This document shows positions 43,657 to 51,712 of a stretch of DNA of 64,000 nt, piece after piece. The position numbers and the translations under genes are program-made. Each line of letters starts with the position of its first letter. The first letter of the stretch is position 1. Where the stretch lies: assembly GCA_947632615.1 (NCBI GenBank), contig CANRPW010000013.1:1-64000 (forward strand), in the 5' to 3' direction. The notes below the pieces were generated by a model. It did no database searches and was not told where the DNA came from. It saw only the letters and a program-made list of their open reading frames with translations. The stretch comes from an uncultured Clostridia bacterium (GTDB taxonomy: Bacteria > Bacillota > Clostridia > Lachnospirales > CAG-274).

Positions 43657-44790
43657 TTATTCGCCGCTGCAGGCAAAGCCCTCAAGCTTCGCCCTTTTAT
43701 ATTCCGCAAACCTGCCCTGTTCGATAGCTTCTCTTATTTCTTCCATCATCTTATTATAAAAATAAAGATTGTGAAGAACGCAAAGCCTCATGGCAAGCAT
43801 TTCCTTCGCCTTAAACAAATGTCTTACATAAGCCCTTGTATGATTTTTGCAGCAGGGACAGCCACATTCCTCATCAATAGGCCGCTCGTCTGTTTCATAC
43901 CTTGCATTGGTCATATTGAGCTTGCCCTTGCTGGTATAGACGTTTCCGTGTCTGCCGTTTCTTGCCGGAAGAACACAGTCGAAAAAGTCAACGCCCCTCT
44001 CCACCGCTTCAAGTATGTTTTCGGGAGTGCCTACGCCCATAAGATATACGGGCTTGTCTACGGGCAAATAGGGCACGACTTCATCAAGTATCCTATACAT
44101 TTCCTCGTGAGTTTCTCCAACGGCAAGTCCGCCGATGGCAAAGCCGTCAAGGTCGAATGAGGTTATCTGCTTAGCGTGCATTATGCGTATGTCCTCATAC
44201 ACGCCCCCTTGATTTATGCCAAAAAGCAACTGATGGGGGTTGACGGCGTCCTCCTCTGCCCTTAGCTTTTCCATTTTATTTATACATCTTTCAAGCCAGC
44301 GGGTAGTCCTTTCAACTGAGCCAACCATATATTCCTTATCGGCCACGGACGAAGGGCACTCGTCAAATGCCATTGCTATTGTAGAGCCTAAATTCGCCTG
44401 TATGCGCATGCTCTCCTCCGGGCCCATAAATATTTTGCGCCCGTCTATGTGAGAGTTGAAGTAAACTCCCTCTTCCTTTATTTTTCTAAGAGTTGTGAGT
44501 GAAAAAACCTGAAAGCCGCCGCTGTCCGTAAGAATAGGTCTGTCCCAATTCATAAATTTATGAATACCGCCCATCTTCTTTATCACCTCATCCCCGGGGC
44601 GGAGGTGTAAATGGTAGGTGTTGGAAAGCTCCACCTGTGTGCCTATAGCTTTAAGGTCTATAGCCGACACAGCCCCCTTAATTGCCGCCTGTGTGCCAAC
44701 ATTCATAAACACAGGGGTCTCAATAACACCATGCACGGTAGTCAGCCTGCCACGCTTGGCCCTTCCCTCTCTTTTTAATAATTCATACAT
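43657..44790 (-). CDS. tgt: Queuine/preQ1 tRNA-guanine transglycosylase
   Basis: 377 residues. Active-site DSGGFQVFSL (first aspartate), FGINQGGVYEDIR, GVGTPENILEAVERG with the second aspartate in FFDCVLPAR, and a zinc site CGCPCC...H. Inserts preQ1 at the wobble G of GUN tRNAs. queA or other queuosine genes are not adjacent. Promoter at 44821-44849. Confidence 0.96.
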   Translation of the reverse strand: MYELLKREGRAKRGRLTTVHGVIETPVFMNVGTQAAIKGAVSAIDLKAIGTQVELSNTYHLHLRPGDEVIKKMGGIHKFMNWDRPILTDSGGFQVFSLTTLRKIKEEGVYFNSHIDGRKIFMGPEESMRIQANLGSTIAMAFDECPSSVADKEYMVGSVERTTRWLERCINKMEKLRAEEDAVNPHQLLFGINQGGVYEDIRIMHAKQITSFDLDGFAIGGLAVGETHEEMYRILDEVVPYLPVDKPVYLMGVGTPENILEAVERGVDFFDCVLPARNGRHGNVYTSKGKLNMTNARYETDERPIDEECGCPCCKNHTRAYVRHLFKAKEMLAMRLCVLHNLYFYNKMMEEIREAIEQGRFAEYKRAKLEGFACSGE

Positions 44791-44820
44791 AGCTTTACCT
44801 CAAAAAAAATGTTCCATTTT

Positions 44821-44849
44821 ATTATAACCTCACTTTATTGTTTTGGCAA
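44821..44849 (-). promoter_or_regulatory. Promoter of tgt-purL
   Basis: TTGCCA (44849-44844), 17-bp spacer, TATAAT (44826-44821) on the minus strand. Confidence 0.78.
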
Positions 44850-44902
44850 TACCCTTTATGCCCTTTTATACTTAAGCAAGGGTTTTTTAGCATATAAAAA
44901 GA

Positions 44903-44933
44903 CTCCCGAAAATTATCGGGAGCTTTTTCTTTT
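44903..44933. terminator. Bidirectional terminator containing the acyltransferase stop codon
   Basis: CTCCCGA / TCGGGAG stem with T-tracts in both directions. The TAA stop of the acyltransferase gene lies in the hairpin loop. Confidence 0.85.
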
Positions 44934-46064
44934 TTTCTTATTCTTAGGCTTACGCCTGCGCTTTTCACCCTTATTTTGCGGAACATCCTGAAAAGCATCT
45001 ATAAGGGGTATGAGTGTAAAGCGTTCTGCAAGCTTCCTTAAGGTTTCCGTTGTCAGTCCCAAAATGAAAACCAAGGAAACGCCGCCAATTATCCACAGTA
45101 TGAAGTATGGCGACTCATAGTGTTTTATAATATCCGTAAAATGCTGCCAATAATATCTTTGCAGCTCTCCGTCATGGAACATATATATGCCAAGAGTGCA
45201 GGAAGCCACAAAATTAACAATTCGCAGATAGGGAACATTTATATACTTAAATATCAACAGCATAAGCACGCTTATGGAAATTACCGGCATAGTGTTGGGA
45301 GGCCAGAAATACACCTGTGAAAGTGTCTTCCATGGGAATATCCTATATTCCGTACCTATTATAAAGAATATAAGAAGTGCCCATACGGCTGCCAAGCCTA
45401 TAAGACATCTTTTAAGGTTTTTAAAATACGGCACTCCGTAAAGTCTTATATATGCGCCTATAAGATATACAACTATAAGCCACAAATATCTGTTGTAATA
45501 AGGTATAGACTCGGCTTTTCCGTTCTTATATATCATACATAAAATAAAAGTAGGGAGTATAGACCATATAAGAAGCTGTGAAATTATCAGCGACGTAAAT
45601 TCCTTTTTAGAAAGAACCTCTATAAGCTTTTTGAGGTAAGGCGTTATTATATATATCAGAAAATATGCCGTACAGAACCAGAATAAGTTTCTGTATACGG
45701 GAAACAGCCAATCCGAAAACTTCCAATTGCTTAGAGGCACCAAGCCATAATAGGCTCTGAGCAGTTTATTTAAAATAATATAAAATTGTACGGAGCATAC
45801 ATACAATATTGCCTTTTTCCATTTGAATTTAGTTTCCGGCGCAAAATATCCGCTTATAAGCACAAAGCAGTCTACGCCTATTTCGCCGAAGTGAGTTATA
45901 ATATCACAGATTATACGGTTTATAACTATAGCGCTGCTGCCCCCCCCCAGTGTAGATATGTCGGGGGTTAAGTCTATGCCCGATTTATAAACATTATGGA
46001 AAATTAATATCATAACAATAGATACTATTCTTAATATTTCAAAATTACTTTTTCTTTGTTGCAT
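44913..46064 (-). CDS. Acyltransferase family 3 membrane protein (OafA/WecH-like)
   Basis: 383 residues, about ten membrane segments, beginning SNFEILRIVSIVMILIFHN with the motif Arg and catalytic His of acyltransferase 3 proteins. These O-acetylate surface glycans. The C-terminus is a very basic tail (KRRRKPKNKKKRKSSR), probably cytoplasmic. Codons for residues 38-40 lie in a run of nine G (45940-45948), so length changes would shift the frame early in the protein. Ends inside a terminator hairpin. Confidence 0.85.
   Translation of the reverse strand: MQQRKSNFEILRIVSIVMILIFHNVYKSGIDLTPDISTLGGGSSAIVINRIICDIITHFGEIGVDCFVLISGYFAPETKFKWKKAILYVCSVQFYIILNKLLRAYYGLVPLSNWKFSDWLFPVYRNLFWFCTAYFLIYIITPYLKKLIEVLSKKEFTSLIISQLLIWSILPTFILCMIYKNGKAESIPYYNRYLWLIVVYLIGAYIRLYGVPYFKNLKRCLIGLAAVWALLIFFIIGTEYRIFPWKTLSQVYFWPPNTMPVISISVLMLLIFKYINVPYLRIVNFVASCTLGIYMFHDGELQRYYWQHFTDIIKHYESPYFILWIIGGVSLVFILGLTTETLRKLAERFTLIPLIDAFQDVPQNKGEKRRRKPKNKKKRKSSR
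45940..45948 (-). repeat. G9 homopolymer in the acyltransferase coding strand
   Basis: Nine consecutive C on the plus strand, encoding part of STLGGGSS near residue 39. Long enough for slipped-strand mispairing. Confidence 0.85.
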
Positions 46065-46090
46065 TATTTTTACCTCTCGCAGTTATCAAA

Positions 46091-46981
46091 TTACAGAACA
46101 TACATAAACAGCAGTACGTAAACTGCATATATTATCATCAAGAGTATAAGTCCCTTGCTTTTAAATAGGGTTTCTATAGGGTCGCCGTCCACTTCCTTCT
46201 CTCCGTACAAAAGAAGGTTGTATTTCATAATTATAAGAAGTACAATAGGCACGGTGTAAATTAGAGCCGTAGACTTTTCCATAGCCCAGAATGAATAAAA
46301 GGCAATACCAAGCCCCAGGCAGAGATACATATGGCTTTCAAGATATTGAAGGTCATATTTATAAAGCACGGGACGGGTGACCTTAGCTTCTGCGCTGTCC
46401 TCTCGGGCAGCACGATATTTTACATATTCTCCCCTGCGCTTTCCTGCTCCTAAATAGAAGGATATGCAAAGGGTAGTAAGGAAGAGCCAAGCAGAAACGG
46501 GTATGCCTGACACAAAACCGCCGTACATAATGCGTATGGGGTAGCCTGCCCCAAGTATGGCTATATCAAACACGGGAACATTTTTAAGCCCCTTGCTGTA
46601 GGCTATATTGATAAGTATATAGACTATGGCGCAAAGCCATGTGTAAATATCAGCCTTAATAAATATGAGTATTGCTGCCGAAACAACAAGCAGCGCTCCG
46701 CCAAGAACAACAGCATTTAAAACAGGCACTCTGCCCGAAGCTATAGGGCGGTTTTTCTTTGTAGGGTGTGCTCTGTCGTTTTTCACATCGCAGAGGTCGT
46801 TAAAAATATATACAAAGGAGCAAATAAAGCAAAACGCAGCAAATGCCAAAAGAGTGGTAATTATCAGGCTCTTTCCGCTTCCTCCGTTTTCCTTAAGTCT
46901 TTCAGAAAAAAACAAAGGGAAAAATATAAGAAGATTTTTAATATAATGTTTGATACGCATAAGGCGTAAATAATGCTTCAT
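46091..46981 (-). CDS. UbiA-family prenyltransferase (decaprenyl-phosphate phosphoribosyltransferase-like)
   Basis: 296 residues with eight or nine membrane helices. The Asp-rich motif NDLCDVKNDRAHPTKKNRP (about 64-82) and the second-half segment FDIAILGAGYPIRIMYGG match the UbiA branch that transfers phosphoribose to polyprenyl phosphate. In mycobacteria this starts decaprenyl-phosphoryl-arabinose synthesis; in Clostridia it is found with envelope glycan genes, as here. Promoter at 47032-47060. Part of its sequence recurs as an insertion in the neighbouring membrane protein gene. Confidence 0.85.
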   Translation of the reverse strand: MKHYLRLMRIKHYIKNLLIFFPLFFSERLKENGGSGKSLIITTLLAFAAFCFICSFVYIFNDLCDVKNDRAHPTKKNRPIASGRVPVLNAVVLGGALLVVSAAILIFIKADIYTWLCAIVYILINIAYSKGLKNVPVFDIAILGAGYPIRIMYGGFVSGIPVSAWLFLTTLCISFYLGAGKRRGEYVKYRAAREDSAEAKVTRPVLYKYDLQYLESHMYLCLGLGIAFYSFWAMEKSTALIYTVPIVLLIIMKYNLLLYGEKEVDGDPIETLFKSKGLILLMIIYAVYVLLFMYVL

Positions 46982-47031
46982 TTCTTTTCTCCTATCACAA
47001 AATGTCGAACTTGATTAACAAACATAAAATA

Positions 47032-47060
47032 ATTATAAGGCTTAATATACATTCAGTCAA
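47032..47060 (-). promoter_or_regulatory. Promoter of the UbiA/acyltransferase unit
   Basis: TTGACT (47060-47055), 17-bp spacer, TATAAT (47037-47032) on the minus strand. Confidence 0.78.
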
Positions 47061-47084
47061 GCAATTTTTATTTGCATATAAAGA

Positions 47085-47120
47085 AAAACGCCAAGGATAA
47101 GCTGTTATCCCCGGCGTTTT
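47085..47120 (-). terminator. Terminator of membrane protein paralogue 1
   Basis: AAAACGCC..GGATAA / TTATCC..GGCGTTTT, directly after the stop codon; repeated nearly unchanged at 49045-49080 as part of the duplicated unit. Confidence 0.85.
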
Positions 47121-47127
47121 ATTAAAG

Positions 47128-48795
47128 TCAGCTTAAGGCATTTATAAACGCCGCAATATCAAACATTGCCGCAATATTTATAAAAAGCATAGAGCAAAGC
47201 AAAACCGTATAAATTGGTTTTGGTTTCATATTAAAAAGCCTCATAAGAGCATCCGCCCCGAATTTGAAAAGAGGTATGACAGCCCAGGAAAAATACAAGC
47301 CGAAAAGAGGGCTTTCATGAGGCGACCAGCCAAGTATAACAACAAATATGAATGAAAAGACTAACCACGCTGCGCATATTCTGAAAAATTTGTACTGTAT
47401 TTTATCAATCACTGACACAAAGCTGCCGTGCATAATGCGTATGGGATACCCCCCCCTAAGAATGACGCCCACAAGTATTATGAGTATGATAATAATGCTG
47501 AGCGCGCTTATGCCATTCATCATATCCGTCCATCTGTATCTTCCGTTTGTCACGCCGGATGACAGGGCAAAGAAGCAATTATTTATCATTTTGGTATAAG
47601 AAGATAATTTTTCAACAAAGGTATATTTTACGGCAGGCGCAAATTGGCTTTTCATTTTTCCCGCAGAGCTGATTACCTCTGTTAATACAAGCATACGGGC
47701 TCTGCCAAGAGTGACAAGCATTATCACTGCCGTGCAGATTATCTTCCCGATCTTTTTGATCTTCTCTATGGGCTTTTCCGATGTAAACAGCTCAAGTACC
47801 CCAAGAGCTGCACTGGTGGATATGAAGGATGACATTACAACATAAGGTATTGCCGATTTATTTGGCTTATTAAGCATAATGTACACATACAGCACAGAGA
47901 AAAATACGCAAAGGGGATATTTTTCAAACATCATTCCAAACTGTAAAAACTGGAACGAGCATATATAGAGAAGAAAAACAACATTGCTTTTTGTTATTTT
48001 CTTAAGCATTACACCCGTAACAAGCATAGCCTGTACATTCAGAGCCTGAAAAAATATAGCTGTCAGAGCAGGCACTAAGTTTTCGGGAGCAAATATAATA
48101 AGAAGCCTGTTTACAATAGCCCATATAGGAAACAGAAATGGTGTGGGGCACACATGCCTGATATCATAATAGCTGGGATTTTTTATTATAGTGCCGAGGA
48201 CAAATCTGGAATCCATAGAATATACCGCATCAAACTGAGTATACCAATACTCATTTTTAAGGTAAGTGATGAATATAACAGCCGTCATTAATAAGCTGAC
48301 TGCAAAATAAAACCTTTTCTCATTCTCACTCAAGTCGGAAAAAAGCTCTTTAAAAAACAGTATGGCATTTTTTATCAACCATATGCCTATAAAAAACATT
48401 GCTATAGCCGAAAAAAGCCAGAAGCCCAAGGAAAATATATTAAACGGCAGGTTTACCTGCAAAACCTTGGCAAAGACTAATCCTCGTGACTCATAGCCCT
48501 GAAATGCTATAAGAACAGCCCCGATAGCAACAAGGAAAGAGATGCCTTGATTTCTTTTTATAAAGTCAAACACTTCTTCTTCCTTAAACATAATTGCTAT
48601 TACCGCTCCTGTAAGAGCAACCGCTGCGGTAATTATCATAAAAGTCGCTGTATAATCAAATCTGATTATCTGATGTATGGAAAACATAACAAACGAAAGA
48701 CAAAATAATATTCTTAAGATCCATATGTAAATAAGACCGGATTGTATTTTCACGGTTTCCGCTGTATTCTTTTTATTTTCATTTGATTTACACAT
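47128..48795 (-). CDS. Large polytopic membrane protein, paralogue 1
   Basis: 555 residues from ATG 48795, after AGGAGGACAAGGGAA. About 13-14 membrane helices; after helix 6 or so an outside loop has DAVYSMDSRFVLGTIIKN and HVCPTPFLFPIWA, recalling the acidic loop of membrane glycosyltransferases, but I recognise no named family. Highly similar to the next gene (49088-50692) over the whole length including promoter and terminator. It differs by a 54-bp in-frame insertion encoding about GGYPIRIMHGSFVS and containing a G8 tract. Confidence 0.75.
   Translation of the reverse strand: MCKSNENKKNTAETVKIQSGLIYIWILRILFCLSFVMFSIHQIIRFDYTATFMIITAAVALTGAVIAIMFKEEEVFDFIKRNQGISFLVAIGAVLIAFQGYESRGLVFAKVLQVNLPFNIFSLGFWLFSAIAMFFIGIWLIKNAILFFKELFSDLSENEKRFYFAVSLLMTAVIFITYLKNEYWYTQFDAVYSMDSRFVLGTIIKNPSYYDIRHVCPTPFLFPIWAIVNRLLIIFAPENLVPALTAIFFQALNVQAMLVTGVMLKKITKSNVVFLLYICSFQFLQFGMMFEKYPLCVFFSVLYVYIMLNKPNKSAIPYVVMSSFISTSAALGVLELFTSEKPIEKIKKIGKIICTAVIMLVTLGRARMLVLTEVISSAGKMKSQFAPAVKYTFVEKLSSYTKMINNCFFALSSGVTNGRYRWTDMMNGISALSIIIILIILVGVILRGGYPIRIMHGSFVSVIDKIQYKFFRICAAWLVFSFIFVVILGWSPHESPLFGLYFSWAVIPLFKFGADALMRLFNMKPKPIYTVLLCSMLFINIAAMFDIAAFINALS
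47414..47467 (-). other. 54-bp in-frame insertion resembling ubiA-type gene sequence
   Basis: Absent from the paralogue at 49088-50692, where the flanking bases are continuous (near 49373). The 54 bp align with 46509-46561 inside the UbiA-family gene with roughly nine mismatches, in the same strand and reading frame (GGYPIRIMHGSFVS against AGYPIRIMYGGFVS). Confidence 0.8.
47449..47456 (-). repeat. G8 homopolymer in the insertion of paralogue 1
   Basis: Eight C on the plus strand; the corresponding site in the ubiA-type gene is interrupted (gcctgcccc). Confidence 0.8.
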
Positions 48796-48843
48796 TTCCC
48801 TTGTCCTCCTTTTGCGCAAACACACATGGGAATAATTTTTTGT

Positions 48844-48872
48844 ATTATACAATAACAGAAATATAAAGTCAA
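48844..48872 (-). promoter_or_regulatory. Promoter of membrane protein paralogue 1
   Basis: TTGACT (48872-48867), 17-bp spacer, TATAAT (48849-48844) on the minus strand. Confidence 0.78.
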
Positions 48873-49044
48873 GGTATTTAAACCTGACATATTACTGTAT
48901 TTCTGTGATGTCAATAGATGTGACCCATTTTTTTAAAAAATAAAATATTCGGTACGGTAACGGAGTTATACCGTACCAAAGCTTGAACTTTTCTTTTTTA
49001 TTGGTTCATATCATTTTACTTCATACATTTTTATTTGCATATAA

Positions 49045-49080
49045 AAAACGCCAAGGATAAGCTGTGATCCCCGGCGTTTT
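49045..49080 (-). terminator. Terminator of membrane protein paralogue 2
   Basis: Same structure as 47085-47120 with one stem change (TTATCC to TGATCC). Confidence 0.83.
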
Positions 49081-49087
49081 ATTAAAG

Positions 49088-50692
49088 TCAGCTTAAGGTA
49101 TTTATAAACGCCGCAATATCAAACATTGCCGCAATATTTATAAAAAGCATAGAGCAAAGCAAAACCGTATAAATTGGTTTTGGTTTCATATTAAAAAGCT
49201 TCATAAGAGCATCCGCCCCAAATTTGAAAAGAGGTATGACAGCCCAGGAAAAATATAAGCCGAAAAGAGGACTTTCATAAGGCAGCCAGCCAAGTATAAC
49301 AACAAATATGAATGAAAAGACTAACCACGCTGCGCATATTCTGAAAAATTTGTCCTTTATTTTAACTATCACTCCCACAAGTATTATGAGTATGATAATA
49401 ATGCTGAGCGCACTAAAGCCATTCATCATATCCGTCCATATATATCTTCCGTCCAACACGCAGGATGACAGGGCAAAGAAGCAATTTTTTATCATTTTGG
49501 TATAAGAAGATAATTTTTCAACAAAGGTAAAGCTTACGACAGATATAAATTGGTTTTTCATGTCTCCCGCATAACCGAATACCTCTGTTAATACAAGCAT
49601 ACGGGCTCTGCCAAGAGTGACAAGCATTATCACTGCCGTGCAGATTATCTTCCCGATTTTTTTGATCTTCTCTATGGGCTTTTCCGATGTAAACAGCTCA
49701 AGTACGCCAAGAACTGCACTGGTAGATATGAAGGACGACATTACAACATAAGGTATTGCCGATTTATTTGGCTTATTAAGCATAATGTATACATACAGCA
49801 CAGAGAAAAATACGCAAAGAGGATATTTTTCAAACGACATTCCATACTGTATGAAATGGAACGAGCATATATAGAGAAGAAAAACAACATTACTTTTTGT
49901 TATTTTCTTAAGCATTACACCCGTAACAAGCATAGCCTGTACATTCAGAGCCTGAAAAAATATGGCTGTCAGCGCAGGCACTAAGTTTTCGGGAGCAAAT
50001 ATAATAAGGAGTCTGTTTACAATAGCCCATACGGGAAACAGAAATGGCGTGGGGCACACATGCCTGATATCATAATAGTCGGGATTTTTTATCATGGTGT
50101 CGAGGACAAAGCTGGAATCCATAGAATATACCACATCATACTGAGTATACCAATGCTCGTTTTTAAGGTAAGTGATAAATATAACAGCCGTCATTAATAA
50201 GCTGACTGCAAAATAAAACCTTTTCTCATTTTCACTCAAGTCGGAAAAAAGCTCTTTAAAAAACAGTATGGCATTTTTTATCACCCATATACCTATAAAA
50301 AATATTGCTATAGCCGAAAAAAGCCAAAATCTCAAAGCAAATATATTAAACGGCAGGTCTAACTGAAAAACCTGGGCAAAGACTAATCCTCGGGTTTCAT
50401 AGCCCTGAAATGCTATAAGAACAGCCCCGATGGCAACAAGAAAAGAGATGCCTTGATTTCTTTTTATAAAGTCAAGCACTTCTTCTTCCTTAAACATAAT
50501 TGCTATTACCGCTCCTGTAAGAGCAAATGCTGCGGTAATTATAATAAAAGGCGCTGTATAATCCATGAACATCTGATGTAAAGAAAATATAACAAGCGAA
50601 AGGCAAAACAATACTCTTAATATCCATCTGTAAATAGTTTGAGATTGTATTTTCATAGTTTCCGCTGTATTCTTTTCATTTGATTTGCCCAT
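49088..50692 (-). CDS. Large polytopic membrane protein, paralogue 2
   Basis: 534 residues from ATG 50692 after AGGAGGACAAGGGAA, same start context as paralogue 1. Nearly identical to paralogue 1 in long stretches (for example NVVFLLYICSF, EKYPLCVFFSVLYVYIMLN), with most changes in the N-terminal helix, around DMKNQFISVVSF and near the C-terminal loop. It lacks the 54-bp insertion, so it probably represents the ancestral form. Likely envelope-related by context; activity unknown. Confidence 0.75.
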   Translation of the reverse strand: MGKSNEKNTAETMKIQSQTIYRWILRVLFCLSLVIFSLHQMFMDYTAPFIIITAAFALTGAVIAIMFKEEEVLDFIKRNQGISFLVAIGAVLIAFQGYETRGLVFAQVFQLDLPFNIFALRFWLFSAIAIFFIGIWVIKNAILFFKELFSDLSENEKRFYFAVSLLMTAVIFITYLKNEHWYTQYDVVYSMDSSFVLDTMIKNPDYYDIRHVCPTPFLFPVWAIVNRLLIIFAPENLVPALTAIFFQALNVQAMLVTGVMLKKITKSNVVFLLYICSFHFIQYGMSFEKYPLCVFFSVLYVYIMLNKPNKSAIPYVVMSSFISTSAVLGVLELFTSEKPIEKIKKIGKIICTAVIMLVTLGRARMLVLTEVFGYAGDMKNQFISVVSFTFVEKLSSYTKMIKNCFFALSSCVLDGRYIWTDMMNGFSALSIIIILIILVGVIVKIKDKFFRICAAWLVFSFIFVVILGWLPYESPLFGLYFSWAVIPLFKFGADALMKLFNMKPKPIYTVLLCSMLFINIAAMFDIAAFINTLS

Positions 50693-50741
50693 TTCCCTTG
50701 TCCTCCTTTTGCTCAAACACACATGGAAATAATTTCTTTGC

Positions 50742-50770
50742 ATTATACAATAACAGAAATATAAAGTCAA
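50742..50770 (-). promoter_or_regulatory. Promoter of membrane protein paralogue 2
   Basis: TTGACT (50770-50765), 17-bp spacer, TATAAT (50747-50742) on the minus strand; same as in paralogue 1. Confidence 0.78.
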
Positions 50771-50903
50771 GGTATTAAACCTGATATATCACGGTAGTTA
50801 TATTACAGCAAGCCGCTTTTTTCAAATAAAAAAATTAAGCTTTATATGAGAGCTTATTTGTGATAAAATATATGTTGTAATTTAACCGATAAAAGAGGTG
50901 AGC

Positions 50904-51689
50904 ATTATAGAAATATATTATCTTTTGTGGCTTTTTATAATTTATTCTGTTATGGGATGGATCACCGAGGTAGCTTACAGCGCAGTCAAAAAGGGAAAGC
51001 TTATAAATCGGGGCTTTTTAAATGGCGCATGGTGTCCTATTTACGGAGCAGGCGCCGTGGCGGTGATTTTTTTCTTATCTCCCATAAGAGATAATATTAT
51101 ACTGCTTTTTATATTATCTCTTTTGGAGACCTCTTTCATCGAATTTGTAACGGGCTTTACGCTGGAAAAAATATATAAATGCCGCTGGTGGGACTACTCT
51201 GACAGGCGCTTTAACCTGTGGGGCTATATTTGCCTGCGGTTTAGCCTTATATGGGGCTTGGTAGGCGCAATATTTGTAAAGGTGATAAACCCTATAGTCA
51301 TAGTGCTTTTAAGTATAATTCCCCTATGGCTGGGCGTGCCCTTATTGTGGGCGCTTACCGCTGCATTTATAGTTGATACGGCAGCATCTGTTATGGCAGC
51401 CCGTCACCTTGTAAGCCGCATAGACGAGCTTGACAAAATCGCAAAGGAGATACATAAAATTTCGGACGATCTTTCCAAAATAGTATATAAAGATGCAATG
51501 GAGCTGTCCAAAAAGCACGAGGAGTTAAACCTGCGCATTGTTTCCCTTAAAGCTCTTTATCAGTCAAGGCTTGACAAAAAGCCAAATATGCGACTTATAA
51601 AAGCCTTCCCCGGGCTTAAAATGAGGCTCAGCTCATATCAGGAGCAGCTCAATAATTTAAAAAGTCTTCACAACAGCAAAAAACACTGA
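50904..51689 (+). CDS. CmpB-like (PF06541-type) membrane protein
   Basis: About 261 residues: five or six membrane helices with the family pattern IYSVMGWITEVAYSAVKKGKL, INRGFLNGAWCPIYGAGAV and CRWWDYSDRRFNLWGYICL, followed by a long cytoplasmic helical tail (about 175-260). Often annotated as a putative ABC permease, without an ATPase partner; function unknown. The start is unclear: AGAGGTG is present, but the only canonical codon near it (GTG 50898) overlaps that site. ATT 50904 or ATA 50907 are correctly spaced. I give 50904 as a guess. Confidence 0.8.
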   Translation: MIEIYYLLWLFIIYSVMGWITEVAYSAVKKGKLINRGFLNGAWCPIYGAGAVAVIFFLSPIRDNIILLFILSLLETSFIEFVTGFTLEKIYKCRWWDYSDRRFNLWGYICLRFSLIWGLVGAIFVKVINPIVIVLLSIIPLWLGVPLLWALTAAFIVDTAASVMAARHLVSRIDELDKIAKEIHKISDDLSKIVYKDAMELSKKHEELNLRIVSLKALYQSRLDKKPNMRLIKAFPGLKMRLSSYQEQLNNLKSLHNSKKH

Positions 51690-51712
51690 ATAAATAATGA
51701 GGAGGTAAATTT

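Larger units (their letters stand above)
48796..49087. other. Region between the duplicated membrane protein genes
   Basis: Holds the promoter of paralogue 1, a nine-bp hairpin ggtacggta / taccgtacc at 48951-48977 and the terminator of paralogue 2 (49045-49080). No gene. Confidence 0.7.

Noticed and set aside
44170-44195. Short matches to the 54-bp insertion motif (attatgcgtatg) in tgt and near the end of glnA
   Set aside because: Only 12-14 bases and explained by coding for common residues; not evidence for more copies of the insertion.
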